A program made the translations under genes and the position numbers. From NCBI GenBank assembly GCA_049596815.1, contig JBMYLY010000039.1, forward strand, positions 1-13,654: a stretch of 13,654 nucleotides of DNA. The letters are read 5' to 3'. The notes beneath the pieces were generated by a model, which saw only the letters and a program-made list of their open reading frames with translations, did no database searches and was not told the DNA's origin. Within the stretch, counting starts at the first letter, position 1; each line of letters starts with the position of its first letter. The DNA comes from UBA724 sp049596815. GTDB taxonomy: Bacteria; Bacteroidota; Bacteroidia; Flavobacteriales; Flavobacteriaceae. This document shows, piece by piece, positions 6,157-13,492 of the stretch.

Positions 6157-7330
6157 ATTTAACAATACCGCGGTGGCTTTTGCGCACAAAACCACCAAAG
6201 AACTTCGAAGGGCACGAATGCTATTTCTGTTGCTCTCTAAGATGTACATGGTACGGATTGGGCTCACTTTGTGGCAATGGTCCAAACGGATTCGCTTGCA
6301 AGAATTTTGGTATGTGGAGCGCATCGTATATCGCCACTTTTGTGCAGGCTCCAACCTGATGCAAACCGCAGCTGTGGTGCAACAACTCAAGAAATTTGGC
6401 ATGAATGCCTACCTGAACTATGCGGTTGAGGATGTAAAAAGAGAAACCAAATTTGACGAAAATTGCGATAAGGTCATTGAGTTATTGCGGTTTTCAAAAG
6501 GAAAAGAAAACCTTCCTTTTGGGGTATTTAAACCCACTTCTTTTGGGGATGCTGAAATTTATGAAAAAATAAGTCGGGGCGATGCATTGTCTTTTGAGGA
6601 AAACCAAGCCTGGCATCGAACCGAAGCACGTTTTAGAAAATGTTGCAAGGTGGCTCACGAAGAAGGTTTGTCTGTGCTGATCGATGCCGAAGAAAGTTGG
6701 CTGCAGATTGCTGTCGATAGGCTTGTGGTGGCACTTATGGAAGAATTTAACAGCCAAAGAGCCGTGGTTTTTAATACGGTACAACTTTATCTAAAATCTG
6801 GTTTTACACGTCTTCAACAGATGCACCAAGCAGCCCAACAAAACAATTACCATTTGGGTTTAAAATTGGTACGAGGTGCCTATATGGAAAAAGAGCGTTT
6901 GCGTGCCAAAGCGCTGGAGTTGGAAAGCCCCGTTTGCGCTACCAAAATCGATTCTGACAATAACTTTAATAGAGCCGTATTGTATGGATTAGAACATATC
7001 GAAAACATTGCTTTGGTATTGGGTACTCATAATGAGATGAGCACTTATATGGCCATGGACACTATGAAGGCTCAAAAAATCAGCCCCGATGATAAAAGGG
7101 TATGGTTTAGCCAGCTCTATGGAATGAGCGACCACATCAGTTTTAATTTGGCTGCTAAAGGATACAATGTGGTCAAGTTTTTGCCTTTTGGCCCTATGGA
7201 TCAGGTGATGCCCTATCTGGTAAGAAGGGCAGAAGAAAACAGTGCTATTTCAGGACAAACAGATCGAGAAATTCAATTGCTTTATGTGGAAATCAAACGC
7301 CGTAGAAGCAAACTCAACGGTGCTTTGTAA
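6146..7330 (+). CDS. putA: Proline dehydrogenase (single-domain, FAD-dependent)
   Basis: A 394-residue protein oxidising L-proline to pyrroline-5-carboxylate with FAD, the first step of proline catabolism, normally passing electrons to the membrane quinone pool. It has the barrel motifs FKPT (128-131), IDAEESW (179-185), VFNTVQLY (208-215), KLVRGAYMEKER (240-251), GTHNE (293-297), QLYGMSDH (323-330) and YLVRRAEEN (357-365), the last carrying the arginines that bind the substrate carboxylate. There is no second, pyrroline-5-carboxylate dehydrogenase domain and no DNA-binding domain, so it is the monofunctional type (also called prodh). The length is normal for flavobacterial homologues. It is divergent from aroB, and its last 17 bases overlap the 3' end of a convergent small gene. 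No TAnnTTTG box was found. Confidence 0.94.
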   Translation: MDHIFNNTAVAFAHKTTKELRRARMLFLLLSKMYMVRIGLTLWQWSKRIRLQEFWYVERIVYRHFCAGSNLMQTAAVVQQLKKFGMNAYLNYAVEDVKRETKFDENCDKVIELLRFSKGKENLPFGVFKPTSFGDAEIYEKISRGDALSFEENQAWHRTEARFRKCCKVAHEEGLSVLIDAEESWLQIAVDRLVVALMEEFNSQRAVVFNTVQLYLKSGFTRLQQMHQAAQQNNYHLGLKLVRGAYMEKERLRAKALELESPVCATKIDSDNNFNRAVLYGLEHIENIALVLGTHNEMSTYMAMDTMKAQKISPDDKRVWFSQLYGMSDHISFNLAAKGYNVVKFLPFGPMDQVMPYLVRRAEENSAISGQTDREIQLLYVEIKRRRSKLNGAL

Positions 7331-7643
7331 AATATACGATGCTGTCGCAGTTTTTGGCATCATATAACCCCAAATGGTTTTCTATTCTGTAGGTATTGCA
7401 ATCTTCCGCTCCAATTCGACTTTCAGAAAAATCAATCTTGGCTTTTTGTAAGAAAAGATCTTTGTTTGTTTCACTGGTTTCCCCATCATTAAACTCCCAT
7501 GTTTTGCTCGATATATCATGCAACACACGGGCCTGTGGACCGTAATGGCACTGAGTTCTTTTCCCGCTTAAAAAAAAGAACAAAAAAATCAATCCAATTG
7601 AAAAACCTCCTAAAAAATAGCCTAGTCTACGAATAAAACTCAT
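7314..7643 (-). CDS. Small single-helix membrane protein, DUF4258-like
   Basis: A 109-residue protein with one hydrophobic segment at about residues 8-26 (LGGFSIGLIF then LFFFL), preceded by basic residues Arg5 and Arg6, so the N-terminus is probably cytoplasmic and the rest outside the inner membrane. The remaining 80 residues are soluble, with Cys32, Cys82 and Cys99. From memory it resembles a conserved flavobacterial hypothetical family assigned DUF4258; no function is known. Its ATG overlaps the tsaE stop codon by 4 bases, so it is probably translated together with tsaE and porX. Its 3' end overlaps that of putA by 17 bases on the other strand, with no room for a terminator. Confidence 0.75.
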   Translation of the reverse strand: MSFIRRLGYFLGGFSIGLIFLFFFLSGKRTQCHYGPQARVLHDISSKTWEFNDGETSETNKDLFLQKAKIDFSESRIGAEDCNTYRIENHLGLYDAKNCDSIVYFTKHR

Positions 7644-8044
7644 GAAAAATTCAATTTACGACGGTGTTCATCGATTTGAGAAATGCGGATATGATGCGCA
7701 ATGCCCTCGATTTCATCCAACAACAATTCGGGCCACTCTATAAAACAAGGCCTACCAGAATTCAAGTATTCGTCTATCCCCAAGTTTTGAAGTTCGGTTT
7801 TGTCTTCCAAACGGTATAAATCCATATGATAGATGGGGCCTTCCTCTGTATTGTACTGGTGTACAATTCCAAAAGTTGGACTGCTTACCACATCTTCACT
7901 ACCCATAGACGCTGCCAAAGCCTTTACGAGTGTGGTTTTTCCCATCCCCAACCCCCCATGAAGGGCTACTATGGGGTGCTGCAGTTGCGAAACAACTTGC
8001 CGGGCCACCTCCTTCAATTCAGTAAGGCTATAAGTGATTTGCAC
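7640..8044 (-). CDS. tsaE: tRNA threonylcarbamoyladenosine biosynthesis ATPase TsaE
   Basis: A 134-residue P-loop ATPase that works with TsaB, TsaD and TsaC/TsaC2 to place threonylcarbamoyl on adenosine 37 of ANN-reading tRNAs, acting in the cytosol. Visible are the Walker A motif GGLGMGKTT (30-38), the SPTF segment at 55-58, HMDLYRLED at 73-81 (Walker B-like) and FIEWPE near the C-terminal part. Length is normal for the family. The gene begins 14 bases after the porX stop codon and its own stop overlaps the ATG of the next gene, indicating one operon. No separate promoter is seen. Confidence 0.95.
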   Translation of the reverse strand: MQITYSLTELKEVARQVVSQLQHPIVALHGGLGMGKTTLVKALAASMGSEDVVSSPTFGIVHQYNTEEGPIYHMDLYRLEDKTELQNLGIDEYLNSGRPCFIEWPELLLDEIEGIAHHIRISQIDEHRRKLNFS

Positions 8045-8058
8045 GCCACAAAAATAGC

Positions 8059-9606
8059 CTACTTAGGCGAAAGGACAGCAAAAGGAATAAGCATTTCTTC
8101 CAGTGAAACGCCCCCATGCTGGTAGGTGTCTTTATAGTATTTGACAAAATGGTGATAGCGTGTAGGGTACACTAGGTATCGATCCTCAGTAGCAAACACA
8201 TATGAACTGGTCATATTCACAGTTGGCAATCCCACGGAGTGGGGTTGGTCAAAAGAAATCACATTTTTGTCTTTCACATTAACGCGTCTGCCGGTTTTGT
8301 AACGTATATTGGTACTGGTGTCTCTGTCCCCAAGAACCTCCACGGGATTCTTAACGTTGATGGTGCCGTGGTCGGTGGTAATCATCAGTTGGAAGCCGAG
8401 TGTTTGGGCTTTTTTGACAATTTCAAGCAGTGGCGAGTTGGCAAACCAGCTTGCCGTTAAGGATCTGTAGGCTTTGTCAGTGCTGGCCAATTCTTTGATA
8501 ACATCCATTTCGGTTTTGGCATGTGAAATCATATCCACAAAATTGTATACCACCACGGTTAACTTGTTGTGAAGCTCGTTGTTGAGTTGTTCGGCCAACT
8601 TCATCCCTTGTTCGGGTTTGTTTATTTTGTGGTAACTGTGTTTCCAGTCCAGTCCCATTCGGTCCAACTGGGCTTGAAGCAATTTGTACTCAAACAGGTT
8701 TTTACCACCTTCGTCCACATCGTCTTTCCACCACTGAGGATGTGTTTTTTTGATGTCGTTAGGGAGTAAACCTGAGAAAAAAGCATTTCGAGCATACTGG
8801 GTGGCTGTGGGTAAGATGCTGCAATAGGTTTTTTCTTCTTGAAGCCCGTAGTAGGGAAGAAGTGCAGACTGAATGATTTTCCATTGGTCAAAACGCAAAT
8901 TGTCAATCATCAACAACAAGCTAGGGCGATCGTTTGTCACGCGAGGAACCACCAATTCCGCAAAAGCACGGTGAGAAAACACCATATCGGAGTTTTCTTG
9001 TATCCAATTGCGATATTGTTGGCGTACACTTCGTGTAAACTGTTGATTGGCTTCTGTTTTTTGAAAAAGCAATATGTCTTGTACCCCATCTGAAGTAAGC
9101 TGTTCCATTTCGAGTTCCCAGAATATCAATTTTTGATAAACTTCCGCCCATTCTTGTAGTGTTTGTGCGGCATTGATTTCGTTGTTCAGTTCTTGAAAAG
9201 AACGTTGGTAAGTCGATGCGGTTTTTTCAGAAACCAAGCGTTGGTCATCCAGGTTTTTTTTAAGTGACAACAAGATTTGGTTCGGATTGACGGGTTTAAT
9301 CAGGTAATCGGAAATTTTTGCCCCGATCGCTTCTTCCATGATGTTTTCAGCCTCACTTTTGGTGATCATTACCACAGGAAGATTGGGACGGTCTTTTTTG
9401 ATGTGCCCCAACACTTCCAAACCATCCATACCAGGCATGTTTTCATCAAGTAAAACGATATCAACGTATTGGCTTTTGAGTGAATCGAGCGCGTCAGCGC
9501 CGTTGCTACAAGGGTGCACATGGTACCCTTTTTCTTCCAGAAAAAGCATATGGGGTTGTAGTAAATCGATTTCATCATCTACCCAGAGAACTTGAATAGG
9601 CTCCAT
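8059..9606 (-). CDS. porX: PorX-type response regulator with PglZ/alkaline-phosphatase-like domain
   Basis: A 515-residue two-part protein. Residues 1-120 are a receiver domain with acidic pocket Asp10/Asp11 (VDDE), phosphoacceptor Asp54 (VLLDENMPG), Thr82 and Lys104 (YLIKP). After a helical linker, about 220-515 is a PglZ domain of the alkaline phosphatase fold. Candidate metal and catalytic residues are Asp235 (LLMIDNLRFDQW), the Thr267/Thr269 segment (PTATQYARN), Asp358 and His362 (YNFVDMISH), Asp412/His413 (TTDHGT) and His497 (QHGG). PorX of Porphyromonas gingivalis works with PorY and the sigma factor SigP to control type IX secretion and has nucleotide phosphodiesterase activity; transfer to this protein is by similarity. 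It heads the operon with tsaE, so its presence implies type IX secretion and perhaps gliding. Confidence 0.92.
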   Translation of the reverse strand: MEPIQVLWVDDEIDLLQPHMLFLEEKGYHVHPCSNGADALDSLKSQYVDIVLLDENMPGMDGLEVLGHIKKDRPNLPVVMITKSEAENIMEEAIGAKISDYLIKPVNPNQILLSLKKNLDDQRLVSEKTASTYQRSFQELNNEINAAQTLQEWAEVYQKLIFWELEMEQLTSDGVQDILLFQKTEANQQFTRSVRQQYRNWIQENSDMVFSHRAFAELVVPRVTNDRPSLLLMIDNLRFDQWKIIQSALLPYYGLQEEKTYCSILPTATQYARNAFFSGLLPNDIKKTHPQWWKDDVDEGGKNLFEYKLLQAQLDRMGLDWKHSYHKINKPEQGMKLAEQLNNELHNKLTVVVYNFVDMISHAKTEMDVIKELASTDKAYRSLTASWFANSPLLEIVKKAQTLGFQLMITTDHGTINVKNPVEVLGDRDTSTNIRYKTGRRVNVKDKNVISFDQPHSVGLPTVNMTSSYVFATEDRYLVYPTRYHHFVKYYKDTYQHGGVSLEEMLIPFAVLSPK

Positions 9607-9634
9607 AAAGTGTATCTTTGTTGTTCTAAGTTTG
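9592..9634 (+). promoter_or_regulatory. Promoter region of the HD phosphohydrolase gene
   Basis: Two TAnnTTTG boxes are present. TATCTTTG (9613-9620) has a TTG at 9592-9594 upstream with an 18-base spacer, a good -33/-7 arrangement. TAAGTTTG (9627-9634) lies 5 bases before the proposed TTG start at 9640. The region overlaps the 5' end of porX on the other strand, so the two transcripts diverge from overlapping DNA. Confidence 0.5.
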
Positions 9635-9639
9635 TAACC

Positions 9640-10845
9640 TTGAGGCTCAAATATTATAACGATCCAATTTACGGTTTTATTTCAATTCCCACGCCGCTTA
9701 TTTCTGCATTGATACAAGAGCCCGTCGTTCAGCGATTGCGCAGAATTCACCAGATGGGGTTGTCATACTATGTATACACAGGTGCTACGCACACTCGGTT
9801 TGAACATGCTTTGGGCGCCATGCACCTGATGTCTAAAACCCTTGATTGTCTTCAAATAAAGGGAACCCATATTTCTGATTTAGAGAAGGAGGCTGTACTC
9901 ATTGCCATCTTATTACACGACGTGGGGCACGGACCTTTTTCCCATGCACTCGAAGGTGTCTTTTCAGAAGGTTTTTCCCACGAGGAATTGTCTTTGCAGT
10001 TGATGGAGCAACTCAACGAGAAATACGAAAACAAATTGGACATTGCCATTAAAATGTTTAAAGGGGTTTACGAAAGACCTTTTTTTAATCAACTTATAGC
10101 CTCCCAGCTCGACATGGATCGTTTGGATTATCTCAAACGTGATAGTTTTTACAGCGGAGTCACAGAAGGTAATATTAACACAGATCGTATTATCGCGATG
10201 CTACGTGTACATGACGATAAGTTGATGGTTGAGGAAAAAGGCATTTACTCAATTGAGAAGTTTTTATTGGCACGTAGGCTTATGTATTGGTCGGTTTATT
10301 TGCATAAAACCAGTTTTGCAGCAGAAGAAGTATTGAAACGCATTTTTAGAAGGGTCAAATACTTATTGCACCAAGGGGTTGATGTGACGCTGTCCCCTCC
10401 ACTTCGCTATTTCCTTGAAGGGACTCATAAAAAAGATCAACGAAAACAAGTTTTAACACAATTTTCTTCTTTGGACGACATAGATGTTCTGGCGTTGGTT
10501 AAGGCGGGTGTATCGCATCCCGACACTGTTTTGTCGTCTTTGTGCATGAGTGTGTTAGATCGCAAGCTCCCCAAAATAAAAGTGACTGTAAAGCCATTCA
10601 AAACCAAAGACATTCTAGACAAAAAAATTCTTTTTTCTCAATCAAAAAAACATGACATTAAGGAGGTAGATTATTTTGTTTTTCAAGGAAAAATGGAAAA
10701 CAGAGCCTACAGTCGTCAACAGTCACCCATCGAAATTATCGATAAAAAAGGACGTGTTCGAGAGCTTTCAAAACTCACAGACCAGTCCAATCTCCAAGCA
10801 TTGACAAAGCCCGTTACCAAGTATTACTTGTGTTACCCCAAATAG
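9640..10845 (+). CDS. HD-domain phosphohydrolase (SAMHD1/dGTPase-like)
   Basis: A 401-residue protein of the HD metal-dependent phosphohydrolase superfamily. Motifs are YNDPIYGFI near the start, QRLRRIHQMGLS (31-42), HTRFEHALG with His56, the HD pair His93/Asp94 in LLHDVGHGPFSH, and SQLDMDRLDYL with Asp158/Asp160. This order matches SAMHD1 and bacterial dNTP triphosphohydrolases, which remove triphosphate from dNTPs; the substrate here is unproven. The start is taken as TTG at 9640. It gives MRLKYYNDPI, matching family N-termini, and has TAAGTTTG 5 bases upstream; the longer frame from TTG 9592 adds unconserved residues and crosses two promoter boxes. lpxD follows 27 bases after the stop, with its own promoter box. 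Confidence 0.88.
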   Translation: MRLKYYNDPIYGFISIPTPLISALIQEPVVQRLRRIHQMGLSYYVYTGATHTRFEHALGAMHLMSKTLDCLQIKGTHISDLEKEAVLIAILLHDVGHGPFSHALEGVFSEGFSHEELSLQLMEQLNEKYENKLDIAIKMFKGVYERPFFNQLIASQLDMDRLDYLKRDSFYSGVTEGNINTDRIIAMLRVHDDKLMVEEKGIYSIEKFLLARRLMYWSVYLHKTSFAAEEVLKRIFRRVKYLLHQGVDVTLSPPLRYFLEGTHKKDQRKQVLTQFSSLDDIDVLALVKAGVSHPDTVLSSLCMSVLDRKLPKIKVTVKPFKTKDILDKKILFSQSKKHDIKEVDYFVFQGKMENRAYSRQQSPIEIIDKKGRVRELSKLTDQSNLQALTKPVTKYYLCYPK

Positions 10846-10859
10846 TCCTCTAATTTTTT

Positions 10860-10867
10860 TACTTTTG
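10860..10867 (+). promoter_or_regulatory. -7 promoter box (TACTTTTG) of lpxD
   Basis: TACTTTTG matches TAnnTTTG and stands 5 bases before the ATG at 10873. It lies in the 27-base gap after the HD gene, so the lpx genes can be transcribed independently. No -33 element at normal spacing was seen. Confidence 0.55.
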
Positions 10868-10872
10868 CAGCG

Positions 10873-11898
10873 ATGGAATTTACTGCCTTACAGATTGCTG
10901 AATTACTCAACGGTTCTGTTGTGGGCAATCAGGATGCTTTAGTTTCTCACTTATCCAAAATAGAGGATGCAGAAGCAGGTGCCTTATCTTTTTTGGCAAA
11001 TCCCAAATACACGCCATATGTGTATACAACTGGAGCTTCTGTAACCTTGGTTAGTAGTGAGTTCAAGCCAGAAAAGGAATATACAACGACCCTTATTCAG
11101 GTTGATGACCCTTATGATTCGTTTACCAAACTACTGGGTCATTATGCCGCATTAAAGCAAACCAAAACAGGGATTCACAAGCAGTCTGTAATTGAGTCTG
11201 AAGTGAGTTATGGTAAAGATTTTTTCTTGGGTGCCTTTTCTGTAGTAAGTGAAAGAGTCAGTATTGGTAACAATGTAAAAATTCATCACAATGTACATAT
11301 TGGATCTGATGTGATTATCGGAGATAATACCATTATCTATTCGGGTGCTAATATTGCTGACGACTCTGTCATTGGAGCCAATTGCATCATTCACAGCAAT
11401 GCAGTCATAGGAGCAGACGGATTTGGGTTTAGCCCAAACAAAGACCGTTCCTACAGTAAAATTCCACAAACCGGTAACGTTATCATAGAAGACGACGTCG
11501 AGGTAGGAGCAGGAACTACCATAGATCGTGCAACCCTTGGATCTACTATCATCAGAAAAGGGGTTAAGCTTGACAACTTGATACAAATTGCTCATAATGT
11601 TGAAATAGGCGCTCACACTGTAATTGCAGCGCAATCTGGTGTTGCAGGATCTACCAAAGTGGGATCTCATTGTATTTTGGGCGGTCAAGTTGGCATTGGT
11701 GGACACCTCAAAGTAGGGGATCGGGTGCAAATTCAGGCGCAAACCGGTGTTTTGAAAAACATTGAAGATGATGCAAAGATTATGGGCACTCCTGCCTTTG
11801 ACTACAACGCTTTTAGCAGGTCGTATGTGCATTTTAAAAACCTACCCAAACACATGAAAGTCCTCCACGAACTCCAAAAAAAACTTAACACACAATGA
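10873..11898 (+). CDS. lpxD: UDP-3-O-(3-hydroxyacyl)glucosamine N-acyltransferase LpxD
   Basis: A 341-residue acyltransferase for the third step of lipid A synthesis: it transfers a hydroxyacyl chain from acyl carrier protein to the 2-amino group of UDP-3-O-acylglucosamine. The N-terminal uridine-binding domain (about 1-100) includes GALSFLANPKYTPYV. A left-handed beta helix of hexapeptide repeats (about 105-295) contains ADGFGF (181-186) and the catalytic base His241 in LIQIAHNVEIG, equivalent to E. coli His239. A helical C-terminal tail (about 310-341) closes the acyl-carrier-protein site. Length is typical. The gene overlaps lpxC-fabZ by ATGA at its end, indicating translational coupling. 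Confidence 0.97.
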   Translation: MEFTALQIAELLNGSVVGNQDALVSHLSKIEDAEAGALSFLANPKYTPYVYTTGASVTLVSSEFKPEKEYTTTLIQVDDPYDSFTKLLGHYAALKQTKTGIHKQSVIESEVSYGKDFFLGAFSVVSERVSIGNNVKIHHNVHIGSDVIIGDNTIIYSGANIADDSVIGANCIIHSNAVIGADGFGFSPNKDRSYSKIPQTGNVIIEDDVEVGAGTTIDRATLGSTIIRKGVKLDNLIQIAHNVEIGAHTVIAAQSGVAGSTKVGSHCILGGQVGIGGHLKVGDRVQIQAQTGVLKNIEDDAKIMGTPAFDYNAFSRSYVHFKNLPKHMKVLHELQKKLNTQ

Positions 11899-13295
11899 CC
11901 TATCAAACCACCATTTCGTCTGCTATCACCCTAAAAGGGGTGGGCATTCATACTGGGGAAGAAGTCACTATGACTTTCAAACCCGCACCAGCCAATCATG
12001 GATATGCCTTTTGCCGCGTTGATCTCGAGGGTCATCCGGTTATAGAAGCACATGTTCAATATGTTCTAGATACCCAACGAGGCACTTCTTTGCAAAAAAA
12101 CGGTGTTAAAATCCAAACTTCTGAGCATGTTTTGGCTGCATTGGTAGGCCTAGAAATCGATAACGTTTTGATTGAACTCAATGCTTCGGAACCACCAATT
12201 ATGGATGGCTCCTCCAAGTTTTTTGTAGAAGCCTTGGAAAAAGCGGGTATCACCACGCTTGAAACACCAAGGGATGAGTATGTCGTTAAAGAGAACATTA
12301 CTTACTACGATGAGGAATCGGGTAGTGAAATTACTTTATTGCCATGTGACAATTACCAAGTAACCACTATGGTAGATTTTGGCACCAAAGTTCTAGGCAC
12401 TCAAAACGCTACGCTCAAACAGCTTTCAGATTTCAAAAAAGATTTCGCCAATGCAAGAACTTTTAGTTTTCTGCATGAATTGGAGATGTTGTTGGAAAAC
12501 GGCCTCATCAAAGGCGGTGACCTTAACAACGCCATTGTTTATGTCGATAAAGAGCTTTCCGATGAAACGATGAACAAATTGCGAAAAGCCTTTGGAAAAA
12601 AATCCATTTCGGTAAAGCCAAACGGTATTTTAGACAACCTAACCCTTCATTATCCTAATGAGGCGGCCCGCCATAAATTATTGGATGTTATAGGGGATTT
12701 GGCTTTGATCGGTACCAGAATACGGGGCAAGGTGATTGCCACCAAACCAGGTCATTTTGTCAATACTCAGTTTGCAAAAAAAATGGCCAAAATCATCAAA
12801 ACAGAAAAACGCAACCGAGTACCTGTCTTTGACTTAAACGCAGCACCTGCTTTGGATGTCAACGACATTATGAAAATTTTGCCGCATCGTCCCCCATTCT
12901 TGTTGGTTGATAAAATCCTAGAGATTAGCGACAACCATGTAGTAGCCGTAAAGAGTGTTACTATGAATGAACCTTTTTTTGAAGGACATTTTCCTGGACA
13001 ACCAGTAATGCCAGGTGTTTTGCAAATAGAATCTATGGCTCAAGCGGGTGGTGTTTTGGTATTGAATACGGTTCCTGACCCCGAAAACTATTTAACGTTT
13101 TTCATGAAAATTGAAAACGCCAAGTTCAAGCATCCTGTTGTCCCTGGTGATACTTTGGTGTTTAAACTCGAATTATTATCACCCATTCGAAGGGGTATTT
13201 GCCATATGCAGGCTTATGCCTACAGCAGAGGTCGCTTGGTTACCGAAGCAGAAATGATGGCACAGATTGTCAGAAAAAAAGATGATGAAGCATGA
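11895..13295 (+). CDS. lpxC/fabZ: Bifunctional LpxC deacetylase / FabZ dehydratase
   Basis: A 466-residue fusion. Residues 1 to about 305 are LpxC, the zinc deacetylase making the committed step of lipid A synthesis: His78 (TSEHVLAAL), His260 and Asp264 (RHKLLDVIGDLAL) are the zinc ligands, and His287 (KPGHF) matches the catalytic histidine of E. coli. Residues about 315-466 are FabZ, the 3-hydroxyacyl-ACP dehydratase of fatty-acid synthesis: ILPHRPPFLLVDK, then catalytic His365 and Glu379 in HFPGQPVMPG-LQIES, spaced 14 residues as in E. coli FabZ. The two compete for 3-hydroxyacyl flux, and the fusion is a known Bacteroidota trait. The gene overlaps lpxD and lpxA by 4 bases each (ATGA). Confidence 0.97.
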   Translation: MTYQTTISSAITLKGVGIHTGEEVTMTFKPAPANHGYAFCRVDLEGHPVIEAHVQYVLDTQRGTSLQKNGVKIQTSEHVLAALVGLEIDNVLIELNASEPPIMDGSSKFFVEALEKAGITTLETPRDEYVVKENITYYDEESGSEITLLPCDNYQVTTMVDFGTKVLGTQNATLKQLSDFKKDFANARTFSFLHELEMLLENGLIKGGDLNNAIVYVDKELSDETMNKLRKAFGKKSISVKPNGILDNLTLHYPNEAARHKLLDVIGDLALIGTRIRGKVIATKPGHFVNTQFAKKMAKIIKTEKRNRVPVFDLNAAPALDVNDIMKILPHRPPFLLVDKILEISDNHVVAVKSVTMNEPFFEGHFPGQPVMPGVLQIESMAQAGGVLVLNTVPDPENYLTFFMKIENAKFKHPVVPGDTLVFKLELLSPIRRGICHMQAYAYSRGRLVTEAEMMAQIVRKKDDEA

Positions 13296-13492
13296 ATCAA
13301 CCCTTAGCATACGTACACCCAAGAGCTAAAATTGCCAAAAATGTAGTGATTGAGCCTTTTACAACCATAGACAAAGACGTCGTCATAGGGGAAGGCACAT
13401 GGATTGGTCCCAACGTGACCATAATGGAAGGAGCTCGTATCGGCAAAAATTGTAATATTTTTCCGGGTTCATGTATTTACAAATACCTATAA
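13292..13492 (+). CDS. lpxA: Acyl-ACP--UDP-N-acetylglucosamine O-acyltransferase LpxA, truncated
   Basis: This is the N-terminal part of LpxA, which makes the first acylation of UDP-GlcNAc in lipid A synthesis. The start overlaps the lpxC-fabZ stop by ATGA, as in an intact operon. Residues 1-59 show hexapeptide-repeat sequence (AYVHPRAKIAKNVVIEPFTT, then VIGEGTWIGPNVTIMEGARI) ending NIFPG. Intact LpxA is about 260 residues and continues with an IPQDLKF-like segment after IFPG. Here similarity stops at about base 13468, and the frame ends after six unrelated residues at 13492. The catalytic histidine and most of the beta helix are missing. The gene is cut by the junction at 13468-13473; the product could not be functional. 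Confidence 0.9.
   Translation: MNQPLAYVHPRAKIAKNVVIEPFTTIDKDVVIGEGTWIGPNVTIMEGARIGKNCNIFPGSCIYKYL
13468..13473. other. Junction: lpxA sequence switches to sulfatase sequence
   Basis: Upstream of about 13468 the DNA codes lpxA in the frame starting at 13292. From 13473 it codes a sulfatase in a different frame on the same strand. Each gene is broken inside a conserved domain and nothing lies between them: no inverted repeats, transposase or attachment-like sequence. An assembly or cloning chimera near the sequence end is the simplest explanation; a true deletion or recombination endpoint is the alternative. Confidence 0.75.

Noticed and set aside
11152..11832. 226-codon open frame opposite lpxD
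   Set aside because: It is antisense to a strongly conserved acyltransferase, and its composition simply mirrors the hexapeptide-repeat codons; no recognisable domain.
11895..13295. LpxC-FabZ fusion as a novel gene fusion or assembly error
   Set aside because: Both domains are complete and in frame, and this fusion is a known feature of Bacteroidota.
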